A stretch of DNA of 64,000 nucleotides from an uncultured Flavihumibacter sp. (GTDB lineage Bacteria > Bacteroidota > Bacteroidia > Chitinophagales > Chitinophagaceae): assembly GCA_902168105.1 (NCBI GenBank), contig CABHOY010000089.1, positions 26,071 through 90,070 of the forward strand. The letters run 5' to 3'. Below are positions 26,101 to 33,557 of the stretch, piece by piece. The notes under the pieces were generated by a model. It was not told the origin of the DNA, ran no database searches, and saw only the letters and a program-made list of their open reading frames with translations. The translations under genes and the position numbers were made by a program. Numbering within the stretch: position 1 is the first letter of the stretch; the number at the start of each line of letters is the position of its first letter.

Positions 26101-27546
26101 GGCACCCGTTTGCGTCCTGTGATCATGACTGCTACGGTAGCATCCCTGGGCTTCCTGCCGATGGCTTTATCCCAGGGCAGCGGCGCTGAAGTACAAAAGC
26201 CATTGGCCACTGTGGTGATCGGCGGATTGATAACAGCCACCTTGCTCACCTTATTCGTGTTGCCTTGTTTATATATCTTATCTGAAAAAATAAAAGGTTC
26301 CGGAAACATGTCTAAAACAGTGATCATCCTGTTGTTGCTGACAGGTATTCCCATGCTCACCCGTGCACAGCAAGCGCTTACGCTGGATGGGTTGATACAG
26401 CTTACATTACAGCAAAACAAAGGTTTGCAGGCTGCGGAAGCAGGCGTAGGATATTACACAGAGTTAAAGCGGACCGCCGGTGAGTTGCCCAAAACGGATG
26501 TGGGATTAATGTACGGTCAGTATAACAGCTATGTAAAAAATGATAACAATGTCACCGTCACACAGCGGTTCCCTTTCCCTTCTGTATTCGGTGCACGCGC
26601 GTCCCTGTACGATGCACAATTACAAGGAAGTAAACTGCAACAGGCAGCTACCAAACATGAACTGATATTCCAGGTAAAACAACGCTGGTATCAATTGCAA
26701 TACCTGTATGCATACAGGCAGCTGCTGGAACAGCAGGATAGCATCTACCAGCGGTTTGTAAAAGCAGCGGATCTGAAATTCAGAACAGGTGAAACAGGTT
26801 TGCTGGAAAAAACAGCTGCTGCTACAAGGCTGGCCGGAATGCAACATCTGAACAGGCAGAGCCTTGCAGAAGAACAGGTATTACTGGCAGATCTACAAGG
26901 GCTTTCCGGCAATGCCGCTCCTTTAATTGTTATCAAACAAGCACTCGAGCCATTGCCCGCAGGTACAATAGGGGATACCGCTCAACTGCGGCAATATCCT
27001 GCCTTGCAGTGGCGACAACAGCAGGTAGTTATCCAGGAAAAGGAAAAGAAACTGGAAGCCAACGCGCTACTGCCTGACCTGTCATTAGGTTATTTTAACC
27101 AATCGCTTATAGCTACACCGCTGAATAGTGCCGGTACTGCTATCGCTAAAGGTAGCGACCGTTTTCAGGGATGGCATGCAGGTGTATCCATCCCTTTATG
27201 GCTAGGCCCTTTCCGTGCAAAGGTGCGGGCTGCCGAACAGCGAAGGATACAGGCAGACTTCACCTATCAACAGTCAAACGTTGAATTGAAAAGCAGATGG
27301 CAGCAGGCCATCGCCCAGTTCTCACGTTATAAGAGCAGCCTGGATTATTACCGGGAAACTGCCATGCCCAATGCCATGCTGATAGAAAAGCAGGCATTGC
27401 TGGGTTATGAAAAGGGAGATGTTGGTTACACTACATACCTGTTAAGTCTCCAGGAAGTGTTTAACATCCGGGAAGCTTATCTGCAAACTATCCGTGACTA
27501 TAACAACGCGATATTGTCTTTACAAATGCTGAACGTACAGCAATAA
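23188..27546 (+). CDS. CzcA/CusA heavy-metal RND pump fused to a TolC-like channel
   Basis: A 1452-residue fusion. Residues 1-1040 form a heavy-metal RND permease: DALPDITNNQVQI near the start, two sets of membrane helices, and the proton-relay helix with Asp401 and Asp407 (GAIDFGLIVDGAVIIVE), equivalent to the acidic residues of CzcA. Residues 1041-1452 form a TolC-type outer-membrane factor that begins with an intact-looking signal peptide (MSKTVIILLLLTGIPMLTRAQ) inside the frame. The CusB-like adaptor gene follows after 11 bases. Together they should export divalent or monovalent metal ions across both membranes. Known in Bacteroidota; the metal specificity is not readable here. Confidence 0.93.
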   Translation: MLDKIIGFSVRNKLIVILFVVGLIAWGIYSLTKLPIDALPDITNNQVQIITTAPSQAAQDIERLVTFPVEQSVASIPGITEVRSFSRFGLSVVTVVFKESVDVYWARQQVSERLTAVKEEIPEGVGNPELAPVTTGLGEIYQYVVHTKPGFEKRYNAMELRSIQDWIIRRQLLGVPGVADVSSFGGYLKQYEIALDPEKLRSMDLSITDVFNALKKNNQNTGGAYIDKRPNAWFIRSEGLIGSLEDIGNVVVKTHSSGIPVLIDNVGKVGYGHAIRYGAMTRNAEGERVGAIVLMLKGANSSAVIRDVKERIRQIEKTLPEGVLIEPFLDRTKLVNKAVETVVRNLAEGALIVIFVLVLLLGNLRAGLIVASVIPLAMLFAVCMMTLFNVSGNLMSLGAIDFGLIVDGAVIIVEATMHHLGLRKTGGQLTQAGMDDEVYTAASRIRTSAAFGEIIILIVYLPILALSGVEGKMFRPMAQTVSFAILGAFILSLTYVPMASALFLSKEAVYKRTVSDRIMGFFHRIYSRALVFVLKFKRTVIIAAVLLFGASLLLFTRLGAEFIPSLDEGDFAVETRLLTGSSLYETIDVAGKAADILLKQFPDEVKEVVGKIGSSEIPTDPMPVESCDLIISLKERSQWTKAGNKDELAEKMTEALAAIPGVNFGFQQPIQMRFNELMTGARQDVVVKIYGEDLDRLAAYARKVGNVASGIRGATDLYVEQASGLPQIVVQYHRDQIARFGLNIEDINTVINTAFAGQRAGTVYEGEKRYDLVVRLDKQNRAGLEDVSALYVTAPNGNQVPLNQVADISLKVGPNQIQRDDAKRRIVVGFNVRGRDVESIVNELQQKVSQKVKMSPGYHVTYGGAFENLQQARSRLKVAVPVALLLIFVLLYFSFGSVKQGLLIYTAIPLSAVGGIVALWLRGMSFSISAAVGFIALFGVAVLNGIVLIAEFNRLRKEGLTDLRDIVMQGTGTRLRPVIMTATVASLGFLPMALSQGSGAEVQKPLATVVIGGLITATLLTLFVLPCLYILSEKIKGSGNMSKTVIILLLLTGIPMLTRAQQALTLDGLIQLTLQQNKGLQAAEAGVGYYTELKRTAGELPKTDVGLMYGQYNSYVKNDNNVTVTQRFPFPSVFGARASLYDAQLQGSKLQQAATKHELIFQVKQRWYQLQYLYAYRQLLEQQDSIYQRFVKAADLKFRTGETGLLEKTAAATRLAGMQHLNRQSLAEEQVLLADLQGLSGNAAPLIVIKQALEPLPAGTIGDTAQLRQYPALQWRQQQVVIQEKEKKLEANALLPDLSLGYFNQSLIATPLNSAGTAIAKGSDRFQGWHAGVSIPLWLGPFRAKVRAAEQRRIQADFTYQQSNVELKSRWQQAIAQFSRYKSSLDYYRETAMPNAMLIEKQALLGYEKGDVGYTTYLLSLQEVFNIREAYLQTIRDYNNAILSLQMLNVQQ

Positions 27547-27557
27547 TCAACAGAACT

Positions 27558-28730
27558 ATGAAGTATCTTATATATAGCGCCCTGGCCGTTGTTTTAACCG
27601 GTTGCGGTAGTAAGACAGAGAAAGAAGCGCCGGAAGAACAACATGCTGCGGCAGACGGAGTGATAACAGAGTTAACACCTGCACAATATACCACTGCAGG
27701 TGTGCAGACGGGGAAAATAACACCTAAACAGATCAGCAGTAACATTCGTGCCAACGGAAAACTGGATGTGCCTCCGCAAAGTATGATCACTATCTCCGCA
27801 CCATTCGGGGCTTTCGTAAAGAATACGGAATTGCTGCAAGGTACCCTGATCCGTAAGGGTCAGCTGGTTGTTTCCCTGCAGCATCCTGATCTTATTCAGT
27901 TACAACAGGACTACCTGGAGAACAAAGGCCAGCAGGAATACCTGCAGGCGGAATATGAGCGGCAGGAGGCCCTGGCCAGAGAGAATGTCAATGCGCAGAA
28001 AGTGTTCCAGCAGGCCAAAGCAAACTACCTTTCTAACGCCGCCCGTATCAAAGGGCTACAGGAAAAACTGAAGTTGCTCAATATTGACATGGCAGCACTG
28101 AACGGTGGGAATATCCAGAGTGTGATCCGACTATATAGTCCTATTACAGGCTACGTAACCGCTGTGAATACTAACATTGGCGCCTACGTGAACCCGACAG
28201 ATAAATTGTTTGAGATCGTTAATACAGAACATCTGCATGCAGAACTCACTGTTTTTGAAAAAGATATTCCCAAATTGAAGCTGGAGCAAAGGGTGCGTTT
28301 TACACTGGCAAATGAAACCACGCAACGTACTGCAAGGGTACACCTCATTGGCCGTGAGATCAGTAATGAACGCACGGTACAGGTGCACTGCCACCTGGAT
28401 AATGAAGACCGGGAACTATTACCCGGTATGTACCTCACCGCCTGGATCGAGATCGGTAATGCCATGGTGAATGCCCTGCCGGATGAAGCGATCATCCAGT
28501 TTGAAGGCAAGCCTTGTGTCTTTGTTGCGAAAGGACGTGAGGCCGGCGCAGAAGGTAATTATCTCTATGAGATGTTATCCATCGAGAAAGGCAATAGTGA
28601 ATTAGGCTATACGGAAGTGATCATGCCACCCGGTTTTGATATCAAAGGAGCGGACATTGTAGTGAAAGGCGCTTATGCACTATTTTCTAAACTAAGGAAC
28701 ACGGAAGAAGAAGATGAGCACGGACATTAG
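27558..28730 (+). CDS. CusB/CzcB-like periplasmic adaptor lipoprotein
   Basis: A 390-residue membrane-fusion protein. A lipobox LTGC places the acylated cysteine at residue 16. A beta-barrel/lipoyl half follows (IRANGKLDVPPQSMITISAPFGAFVKN), then an alpha-hairpin (about 110-180), the second lipoyl half (LYSPITGYVTAVNTNIGAYV) and a C-terminal domain. It joins the inner RND pump to the TolC-like part of its fused partner. The N-terminus has an acidic Glu/His stretch and the C-terminus ends EEEDEHGH, both possible metal contacts. It is the last gene of the efflux operon, convergent with the protease gene 6 bases away. Confidence 0.9.
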   Translation: MKYLIYSALAVVLTGCGSKTEKEAPEEQHAAADGVITELTPAQYTTAGVQTGKITPKQISSNIRANGKLDVPPQSMITISAPFGAFVKNTELLQGTLIRKGQLVVSLQHPDLIQLQQDYLENKGQQEYLQAEYERQEALARENVNAQKVFQQAKANYLSNAARIKGLQEKLKLLNIDMAALNGGNIQSVIRLYSPITGYVTAVNTNIGAYVNPTDKLFEIVNTEHLHAELTVFEKDIPKLKLEQRVRFTLANETTQRTARVHLIGREISNERTVQVHCHLDNEDRELLPGMYLTAWIEIGNAMVNALPDEAIIQFEGKPCVFVAKGREAGAEGNYLYEMLSIEKGNSELGYTEVIMPPGFDIKGADIVVKGAYALFSKLRNTEEEDEHGH

Positions 28731-28736
28731 CAGCGT

Positions 28737-30065
28737 TTAACGGGAACGGGCCTGTTGCAGTCCCTCCTGTAGCACCCTGTCTTCATGATGCATATATTCT
28801 TCCGGCGAAGCCTGTACCTGCAGATGGGGAATAATACCACGACCAGGATATTTTGGGGGGATCACATCCATGACATATTTGGTTGTCGGGATCCAGACAG
28901 TTACTTTACTGGCAGGGAGTTCGATAGTGATCATTTGTCCGGAGTGATTCCCTTCATATGTCCCTCCGGTTTCCTGGCCGATAAAAGTGCCTCTGTGATT
29001 ACTGTACACTACGGAACAGAATTCTGCTGCTGCGGAATATGTCAGTCCGTCCGTTAATACCCAGAGAGGCCCGTTATAAGGTATTACAGCAGGTTGTTGC
29101 CGGCCCAGCCCTGGCCTTCCTGATAATTTCTTTTTATCCTTTTCCAGGTAAAGGTAGTACCGGAACGGTTGCTTTGTGAGATAGGAATATAACATCGCGC
29201 CGTATTCGTCCATACCACCACCATTATCCCGCAGATCAATGATGAGTTTTTGTATGCGGTCCTGTTTTATTTTCCGGAAGGTCTTCTCAAGGAATGCAGG
29301 ATAATTCAGCTGCGCTTTCTGGAAATCTTTTTCGTCGAAAGAACCAATACTAATGATGCATATCTTATCGTCCGTAAAAGTAGTAGATAACAAAGGCTTT
29401 CCGGCTTCGGGAACCTTCAGTGTATTGATGACTTTTTCTTCGGCGGCAGGCAATGCAACCGTTTTATCATCCCCGGAAGGAGAAACATATTCGACAGTAA
29501 AACCTGCCGAATGGCCATAGGCCAGATAATAGTAGAAATAGAAGGTCTGATTAAGTGACAGCTGCTGTTTACTGGTACCATAACCATCCGACATCAGATA
29601 GCCTAACAGTTTTTCCCGTACAGCTTCAGCCGGATGAGAGTTGATACTGATTAAGCGGCTGCCCGCCGGTATCTTGTTGTCAATACTATTGATGATAAAT
29701 ATGCTATCTCCTTTGAAGTAAGTGATCAATGGCAGATAGGTGTTCTCTGAATGAATAGCCTGTGCAAACCGTGGGGAAGCACCAGATGATAAGTGTCCGT
29801 CTTTCACAGCGCTTAACAGGGTTTTGATGATACCATAGAATTGCCTGTCGTCGGTATCATCGTGTAGCTGCTGATAACAACTGTCAAACAACTGTGCTAT
29901 TCTGGCCTGCGAGGTATAGGCATAAAGATCAGGATGGACAGTTTCCAGCGTTGTTTTGAGGAAACGGATATCTGCTTTAAGTGAGTCCCCGCGTTGTGCC
30001 GACACAACATGTGAACAGCAAACGAAGATGGCGGCAGACAATAATCTGGTTAAACGGGTGAACAT
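28737..30065 (-). CDS. Secreted S41-family (C-terminal processing) peptidase
   Basis: A 442-residue protein with a signal peptide ending near VVSAQ (residue 24). An N-terminal helical/PDZ-like region leads to the S41 catalytic domain: LIIDLRDNGGGMDEYGAML, then LWVLTDGLTYSAAAEF holding the likely catalytic Ser, then FIGQETGGTYEGNHSG. These are the standard tail-specific protease blocks. It probably acts in the periplasm on unknown peptides. It stands alone, convergent with the efflux operon, with only 32 bases to the next minus-strand gene upstream. Confidence 0.87.
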   Translation of the reverse strand: MFTRLTRLLSAAIFVCCSHVVSAQRGDSLKADIRFLKTTLETVHPDLYAYTSQARIAQLFDSCYQQLHDDTDDRQFYGIIKTLLSAVKDGHLSSGASPRFAQAIHSENTYLPLITYFKGDSIFIINSIDNKIPAGSRLISINSHPAEAVREKLLGYLMSDGYGTSKQQLSLNQTFYFYYYLAYGHSAGFTVEYVSPSGDDKTVALPAAEEKVINTLKVPEAGKPLLSTTFTDDKICIISIGSFDEKDFQKAQLNYPAFLEKTFRKIKQDRIQKLIIDLRDNGGGMDEYGAMLYSYLTKQPFRYYLYLEKDKKKLSGRPGLGRQQPAVIPYNGPLWVLTDGLTYSAAAEFCSVVYSNHRGTFIGQETGGTYEGNHSGQMITIELPASKVTVWIPTTKYVMDVIPPKYPGRGIIPHLQVQASPEEYMHHEDRVLQEGLQQARSR

Positions 30066-30097
30066 GTACCCAATTTAACCAAATTATTGTAAGTATG

Positions 30098-30829
30098 TCA
30101 GCAGTCTCCGTCAGGACCACAAGTTTGTCCTTCTACTATTTCCAGTCCGGAAGGTTGTGTTTTTTTCCATTCGCCGACAGACTTGTTCAGGACCTCCAGG
30201 AATGTGTCAGAAGCTTGAGCGCCGGATACGCCGTATTTGCGGTCAAAGACAAAGAACGGAACGCCTCTTACTCCGAGGGATTCAGCCTCGGCAATGTCCT
30301 GGCGTACTTCCTGTGCGAACACCTGACTGTTTACCAGGTCCTGCAAAACACTCTCTTCCAGGCCTATCTCTTTACCCAGCGCTACCAGGGTGGCAGGATC
30401 GCTGAAATCCTTTCCTTCGGTAAAATAAGCCTTGAAAAGACGCTCTTCAGCGGCATCGCCGAGCTGGTGTTTTTTGGCCAGCTGGATAAGGCGGTGGGCG
30501 TCAAATGAATTAGCAACTACCGCTTCCTCCATGTTATATGTTAATCCCAGGGTACTGGCAAGGGCGGTGACCTGGTTATTCATTTGCTCTGCCTGTTCAT
30601 ATGGAATGCCTTTTCTTTTTGACAGATAGGCATACAGGTTGTCGCCATGACCAGACTGTATCGTAGGGTCTAACTGGAAGCTATGCCATTCTATTTCCAC
30701 GGCGCCGGCATCTGGGAACTGCTCCATGGCAGCTTCAAATCTCCGTTTGCCGATATAACACCAGGGACACATAATATCCGACCAGATCTCAACTTTCATC
30801 TTATTAGTATTACTCATAATAGTCTTCAT
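30098..30829 (-). CDS. DsbA-family oxidoreductase, FrnE-like, cytoplasmic
   Basis: A 243-residue thioredoxin-fold protein. The redox site CPWC is at residues 21-24 (IWSDIMCPWCYIGKRRFE), followed by a helical insertion and the cis-proline segment LGVRGVPFFVFD near residue 190. There is no signal peptide, so it belongs to the cytosolic FrnE group linked to polyketide isomerases and oxidative-stress oxidoreductases. Start choice is ambiguous among the first three methionines. It is divergent from an HxlR regulator, with two palindromes in the 91-base gap, so HxlR very likely controls it. Confidence 0.88.
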   Translation of the reverse strand: MKTIMSNTNKMKVEIWSDIMCPWCYIGKRRFEAAMEQFPDAGAVEIEWHSFQLDPTIQSGHGDNLYAYLSKRKGIPYEQAEQMNNQVTALASTLGLTYNMEEAVVANSFDAHRLIQLAKKHQLGDAAEERLFKAYFTEGKDFSDPATLVALGKEIGLEESVLQDLVNSQVFAQEVRQDIAEAESLGVRGVPFFVFDRKYGVSGAQASDTFLEVLNKSVGEWKKTQPSGLEIVEGQTCGPDGDC

Positions 30830-30858
30830 TTCTTTTGTAAAGTTCCGAAAGATGGTTT

Positions 30859-30900
30859 ACTTTCGAAAGTGGTATCCCGAAGGAAAGTACTTTCTTCGGG
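30859..30900. promoter_or_regulatory. Paired palindromes in the dsbA-like/hxlR intergenic region
   Basis: ACTTTCGAAAGT (30859-30870) and GAAAGTACTTTC (30883-30894) are perfect 12-bp palindromes built from the same half-site in opposite order. The second extends to CCCGAA...TTCGGG (30876-30900) with one unpaired G. They are spaced about two helical turns centre to centre, likely operators for the divergent HxlR regulator. Confidence 0.65.
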
Positions 30901-30920
30901 GAAACTAACTAAGTTAGGTT

Positions 30921-31319
30921 ATGAGCAAGAAAACAGAAGGACCAGAGAAATCTGAAGTATGTACGGAGCATCTCCGTGCTATCCATGATACCATGGATGT
31001 GCTGAACGGCAAATGGAAGATTGCCATTATCGGCTCCCTGCGTTTTGGGAAAAGACGTTTTATGGAGTTGCAGCGGGAGGTAGAAGGGGTCGGTTCCAAA
31101 ATGCTTTCCAAAGAATTGCGTGAACTGGAACTGAACGAGCTGGTAAAAAGGACCGTTTACGATACCAAACCGGTAACTGTAGAATACGAGCTGACGCCTT
31201 ATGGCAAAACGCTGGAGAGTATTATCGATGAAATGGCTAAATGGGGACAGATCCATCGTAAAAGGATCATGCATCCCACAAATCAATTAGACATGCAGGA
31301 TGCATTCAGCCATCTTTAA
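30921..31319 (+). CDS. HxlR/DUF24-family winged-helix regulator
   Basis: A 132-residue regulator. The family core GKWKIAIIGSLRFGKRRFMEL (beginning near residue 31; shown in part: VLNGKWKIAIIGSLRFGKRR) and the wing LVKRTVYDTKPVTVEYELTPYG are plain. Cys14 (SEVCTEHLRA) sits where DUF24 regulators such as HypR, YodB and CatR carry their redox-sensing cysteine, so thiol or quinone sensing is plausible. It is divergent from the DsbA/FrnE gene with two palindromes between, and its 3' end nearly touches the convergent CoA-transferase gene (6 bases). Confidence 0.9.
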   Translation: MSKKTEGPEKSEVCTEHLRAIHDTMDVLNGKWKIAIIGSLRFGKRRFMELQREVEGVGSKMLSKELRELELNELVKRTVYDTKPVTVEYELTPYGKTLESIIDEMAKWGQIHRKRIMHPTNQLDMQDAFSHL

Positions 31320-31325
31320 CACTAA

Positions 31326-32621
31326 TTATTGCAGCACAACATTTTTAACAAAACGGGAGAAGTAAGCTTTTTCCAGTTCTTCCCGGTGATCCGGATGGGC
31401 GATCTCGATCAACGCTTTTGCACGTTGTTTCAGGCTCTTTCCAAACAGGTTGGTCATACCGTATTCGGTGATCACCCAATGCACATGCCCCCTGGTCGTT
31501 ACCACACCAGCACCTTCTTTCAGGAAGGGTACGATACGGGAAATACCTTTGTTGGTGACAGATGGGAGAGCAATAATAGGTTTACCGCCTTCTGACAGGG
31601 AGGCGCCTCTCATGAAGTCCATTTGTCCGCCGATACCGGAATACTGATAAGTCCCGATAGAATCTGCACAAACCTGCCCTGTCAGGTCAATCTCAATAGC
31701 GCTGTTAATAGCGACCACCTTCTGGTTTTGTCTGATCACAGACGTATCATTCACATAACTGATGTCCATTACACGTAAGGCGGGATTGTCATGCACAAAA
31801 TCATACAACTTACGGGTACCCGCCATGAAAGCCGTTACTGACCGTCCGTTATTCAACTTTTTCTGGCTGTTATTGATCACGCCACTTTCAATTAAGGGGA
31901 TCACACCATCTGACAACATTTCTGTATGCAGGCCGAGATTTTTGTGATTGGTCAGGTTTTTAAGCACCTGGTCCGGAATGCTGCCAATACCCAGTTGCAG
32001 GGTAGCGCCATCTTCCACCAGCTGTGCGATGTTGTGGGCTATCTTTTCCGTGATGGCACTGGATTGTGCGGAATAGTCCAATTCAGGCAAGGTGGCCTTT
32101 TGCCATACGGCAGCGTGAAACTTAGACATATGGATGAAACCTTCTCCGTGTGTACGGGGCATCAAGGGGTTCACCTGTGCGACCACATATTTAGCCACAT
32201 CTACTGCTGCAAGGGCAATGTCAACAGATGTACCGAGTGAACAGTAACCATGATCATCCGGAGGAGAAACCTGTATGATGGCCACGTCTAATGGGAGAAT
32301 ATTCTTTCTGAACAACTGTGGTATCTGACTGAGGAAGATAGGAACATAATCGCCGTCGTCACTATTCACCACAGACCGGTTGGCGGCGGAAACAAACAGT
32401 GAATTGACATAGAAGCTTTCCCGGTATGATGGATTGTCGAAGTCAACGTCTCCGAGTGTTGTAATACTTACCAGTTCTACGTTCTTCAGATCGGCATGCC
32501 TGTTCTGCAAGGCCTTGAGCAGATGTGCAGGAGTAGCGGCACTGCCATGAATAAACACCCTGTTCCCTGATTCTACACATTTTACGGCTTCCGCCGCTGT
32601 TATATATGGTATACTAAGCAT
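31326..32621 (-). CDS. Acetyl-CoA hydrolase/CoA-transferase family protein
   Basis: A 431-residue family I CoA transferase of the 4-hydroxybutyrate/acetate type. Visible blocks are SGNRVFIHGSAATPAHLL at the N-terminus, LGIGSIPDQVLKNL, the segment HTEMLSDGVIPLIESG with the expected catalytic Glu, and a glycine-rich YSGIGGQMDFMRGA. It would move CoA between acetyl-CoA and a short carboxylic acid or hydrolyse acyl-CoA. It is monocistronic. Its 85-base upstream gap contains a 22-bp tandem repeat that may be a regulator site. Confidence 0.88.
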   Translation of the reverse strand: MLSIPYITAAEAVKCVESGNRVFIHGSAATPAHLLKALQNRHADLKNVELVSITTLGDVDFDNPSYRESFYVNSLFVSAANRSVVNSDDGDYVPIFLSQIPQLFRKNILPLDVAIIQVSPPDDHGYCSLGTSVDIALAAVDVAKYVVAQVNPLMPRTHGEGFIHMSKFHAAVWQKATLPELDYSAQSSAITEKIAHNIAQLVEDGATLQLGIGSIPDQVLKNLTNHKNLGLHTEMLSDGVIPLIESGVINNSQKKLNNGRSVTAFMAGTRKLYDFVHDNPALRVMDISYVNDTSVIRQNQKVVAINSAIEIDLTGQVCADSIGTYQYSGIGGQMDFMRGASLSEGGKPIIALPSVTNKGISRIVPFLKEGAGVVTTRGHVHWVITEYGMTNLFGKSLKQRAKALIEIAHPDHREELEKAYFSRFVKNVVLQ

Positions 32622-32666
32622 AGTATATTGTTTAATTAATACTACAAAAGTATATCGGGATCAGGA

Positions 32667-32710
32667 CCTGAAATATGACATTGGTTAGCCGGAAATATGA
32701 TATATGTTAG
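32667..32710. repeat. Tandem 22-bp direct repeat upstream of the CoA transferase
   Basis: Two adjacent 22-base copies (32667-32688 and 32689-32710) agree at 18 positions and share GAAATATGA and GTTAG. The second copy runs over the stop of the metallo-hydrolase gene. A 22-base period puts both copies on the same face of the helix, as in tandem activator sites. Confidence 0.45.
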
Positions 32711-33528
32711 AAAGCGAGTTGCCCCTGCACGTATTGTACTTTGGGTACCGGGGGCTGGTAGTTGGTACTGATGTGATAAACCGCTGTTTCCACATCACGG
32801 GAGGCCACAATGATCTCTGTTTGTCCTGCGTGTTGGCGGAAGAGTTCGAGCACCAGTTCCGGATTGTTATTATCCCTTGAAAGATGGGATAACAGCAGGT
32901 GGCTCATATACGGAGGCTTATGCGCTTTGAACAATTCCAGCGCCTGTTTATTTGAAAGATGGCCTTTACCGCCACGGATACGTTTCTTCAAATAAAAAGG
33001 ATACCTGCCTTTCTCCAGCATCTGCTCATCATAATTTGCCTCCAGGAAGGCGGCATGACACTGGTTGAAATGCCTGATCAGATGGTCGCAGGGGGCGCCG
33101 ATATCTGTAAATACCCCTATACGGATCTCCTGACTGCTGATCATAAAACTGCGGGGCTCTATGGCGTCATGAAATTTCGGAAATGCCGTAATGCTCAGTT
33201 CTCCTATTGCCACCGGTGCATATTCATCGAACGTTCGTACATAAAGTGTATCGAGGTTGAGGTTACCATGTTGCATGGTATTTTCAGTAATATAAACCGG
33301 AAGGCTATATTTCCTCGACAGCACTTCCAGGCCCCGGATGTGGTCGGAATGTTCATGAGAGATGAAAATGGCTTTGACACTGTCCATCCGCAATCCCAGG
33401 CGCTTCATGCGCCTTTCCGTTTCACGGCAGGAGATACCGGCATCTACCAGGACTGCTTCTGTTGCATTCCCGATATAATAACAGTTTCCGTTGCTGCCCG
33501 AATTGAGTGATGTAATTTGCAGTGACAT
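32707..33528 (-). CDS. MBL-fold metallo-hydrolase (WalJ/YycJ-like)
   Basis: A 273-residue metallo-beta-lactamase-fold protein. The metal motif is ISHEHSDHIRGLE with His58, His60, Asp62 and His63. The N-terminus SLNSGSNGNCYYIGN is the glycine/serine-rich strand seen in the YycJ/WalJ group, and the C-terminal VLELFRQHAGQTEIIVASR fits that group. Those proteins are linked to cell-wall/DNA maintenance as possible exonucleases. It has no signal peptide, so it is cytoplasmic. It is separated from the GH127 gene by 29 bases on the same strand. Confidence 0.85.
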   Translation of the reverse strand: MSLQITSLNSGSNGNCYYIGNATEAVLVDAGISCRETERRMKRLGLRMDSVKAIFISHEHSDHIRGLEVLSRKYSLPVYITENTMQHGNLNLDTLYVRTFDEYAPVAIGELSITAFPKFHDAIEPRSFMISSQEIRIGVFTDIGAPCDHLIRHFNQCHAAFLEANYDEQMLEKGRYPFYLKKRIRGGKGHLSNKQALELFKAHKPPYMSHLLLSHLSRDNNNPELVLELFRQHAGQTEIIVASRDVETAVYHISTNYQPPVPKVQYVQGQLAF

Positions 33529-33557
33529 AGCACTGCAATATTAGCTAAAAATTTTAG

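Noticed and set aside
28131..28510. Minus-strand ORFs opposite the CusB-like adaptor
   Set aside because: They are antisense shadows of a well-conserved gene and show no domain features.
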